This document shows positions 5,406 to 5,631 of a DNA stretch of 5,631 nt, in pieces. The notes beneath the pieces were generated by a model. That model searched no databases and was not told the origin of the DNA. It saw only the letters and a list, made by a program, of their open reading frames with translations. A program made the position numbers and the translations under genes. Every line of letters begins with the position of its first letter. Position 1 is the first letter of the stretch. Location of the stretch: assembly GCA_016218905.1 (NCBI GenBank), contig JACRCS010000651.1, forward strand, positions 1 through 5,631, read 5' to 3'. This DNA is from Deltaproteobacteria bacterium (GTDB taxonomy: Bacteria > Desulfobacterota_C > Deferrisomatia > Deferrisomatales > JACRMM01).

Positions 5406-5631
5406 CTCCGTCGTCCTGCCGACCTACAACCGGCGCGGTCTCGTGGCAGAGGCCGTGGCGAGCGTCCTCTCCCAGACGTACCGCGACCTCGAGCTCATCG
5501 TCGTCGACGACGGGAGCGAGGACGGTACCGCCGAGCACCTCCGGGACGAGTACCGGGATCCCCGGCTGACTCTCCTGGTTCAGCCCAACCTGGGCGCCAG
5601 CGCGGCCCGCAACCGGGGCGCCGCGGCGGCC
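5401..5631 (+). CDS. Family 2 glycosyltransferase, N-terminal part
   Basis: 77 codons remain before the window ends, all in one open frame. The start MVSVVLPTYNR and VVDDGSEDG at 34-42 (Asp36, Asp37) are the nucleotide-sugar binding strands of the GT-A fold, and NLGASAARNRG at 63-73 is the next conserved block. Such enzymes move a sugar from a nucleotide donor to a polysaccharide, lipid or protein acceptor, often for cell-surface glycans. The DxD motif and the acceptor-side residues lie beyond the edge. ATG 5401 is the only possible start: in-frame TAG codons lie at 5368-5370 and 5377-5379. No Shine-Dalgarno sequence precedes it, because the upstream bases are the repeat. The ATG sits partly in the loop of a short AGACC/GGTCT hairpin (5394-5407). 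Donor and acceptor cannot be told from this part. Confidence 0.92.
   Translation, partial: MVSVVLPTYNRRGLVAEAVASVLSQTYRDLELIVVDDGSEDGTAEHLRDEYRDPRLTLLVQPNLGASAARNRGAAAA

Overview
The window is GC-rich bacterial chromosome. It carries intrinsic terminators, sigma70-like promoters and tRNA genes with an encoded CCA end. The style (secreted S8 protease with a Ca-loop, standalone GluRS, decayed integrase by a tRNA, phased 9-nt intergenic repeats) would suit an Acidobacteriota- or deltaproteobacteria-like genome. That placement is only an impression, because no marker gene here fixes the phylum.

Layout from left to right. Positions 1-304 are an edge/intergenic stretch with a GC-rich hairpin followed by a T-run. 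Positions 305-1951 (minus) encode a complete secreted subtilisin-family (S8) protease with signal peptide, prodomain, catalytic domain and a small C-terminal beta-type domain. Its long leader (1952-2142) has a strong Shine-Dalgarno site, a possible SD-masking element and a candidate promoter enclosed by an 8-bp dyad. Positions 2143-2629 show no convincing gene. Positions 2630-3033 (plus) hold a broken remnant of a tyrosine recombinase (phage-type integrase): the readable protein jumps between frames, contains a stop and lacks the catalytic domain. Next to it on the minus strand are a terminator, tRNA-Glu(CTC), tRNA-Gln(CTG) and a near-consensus stable-RNA promoter. Upstream of these on the same strand is gltX (glutamyl-tRNA synthetase, 3396-4802).

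The gltX gene and a 65-codon Cys-rich small gene (4987-5184, plus) are divergent. Each has its own candidate promoter, and a perfect 10-bp inverted repeat lies between the two. The gap between the small gene's stop codon and the start codon of a family 2 glycosyltransferase (5401 to the right edge) is filled almost exactly by two tandem copies of a 113-bp repeat, itself built from phased 9-nt units.

The most coherent biology is the gltX / tRNA-Gln / tRNA-Glu cluster: the enzyme sits beside both of its possible substrates, and the tRNA-Gln carries the D-arm features that GluRS reads in tRNA-Glu. This suggests, but does not prove, a non-discriminating GluRS feeding the Glu-tRNA(Gln) amidotransferase route. 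The integrase remnant beside the tRNA pair marks an old integration site. I did not find a clear new defence or mobile system. The most unexplained elements are the 113-bp tandem repeat, the operator-like palindrome and the small Cys-rich protein.
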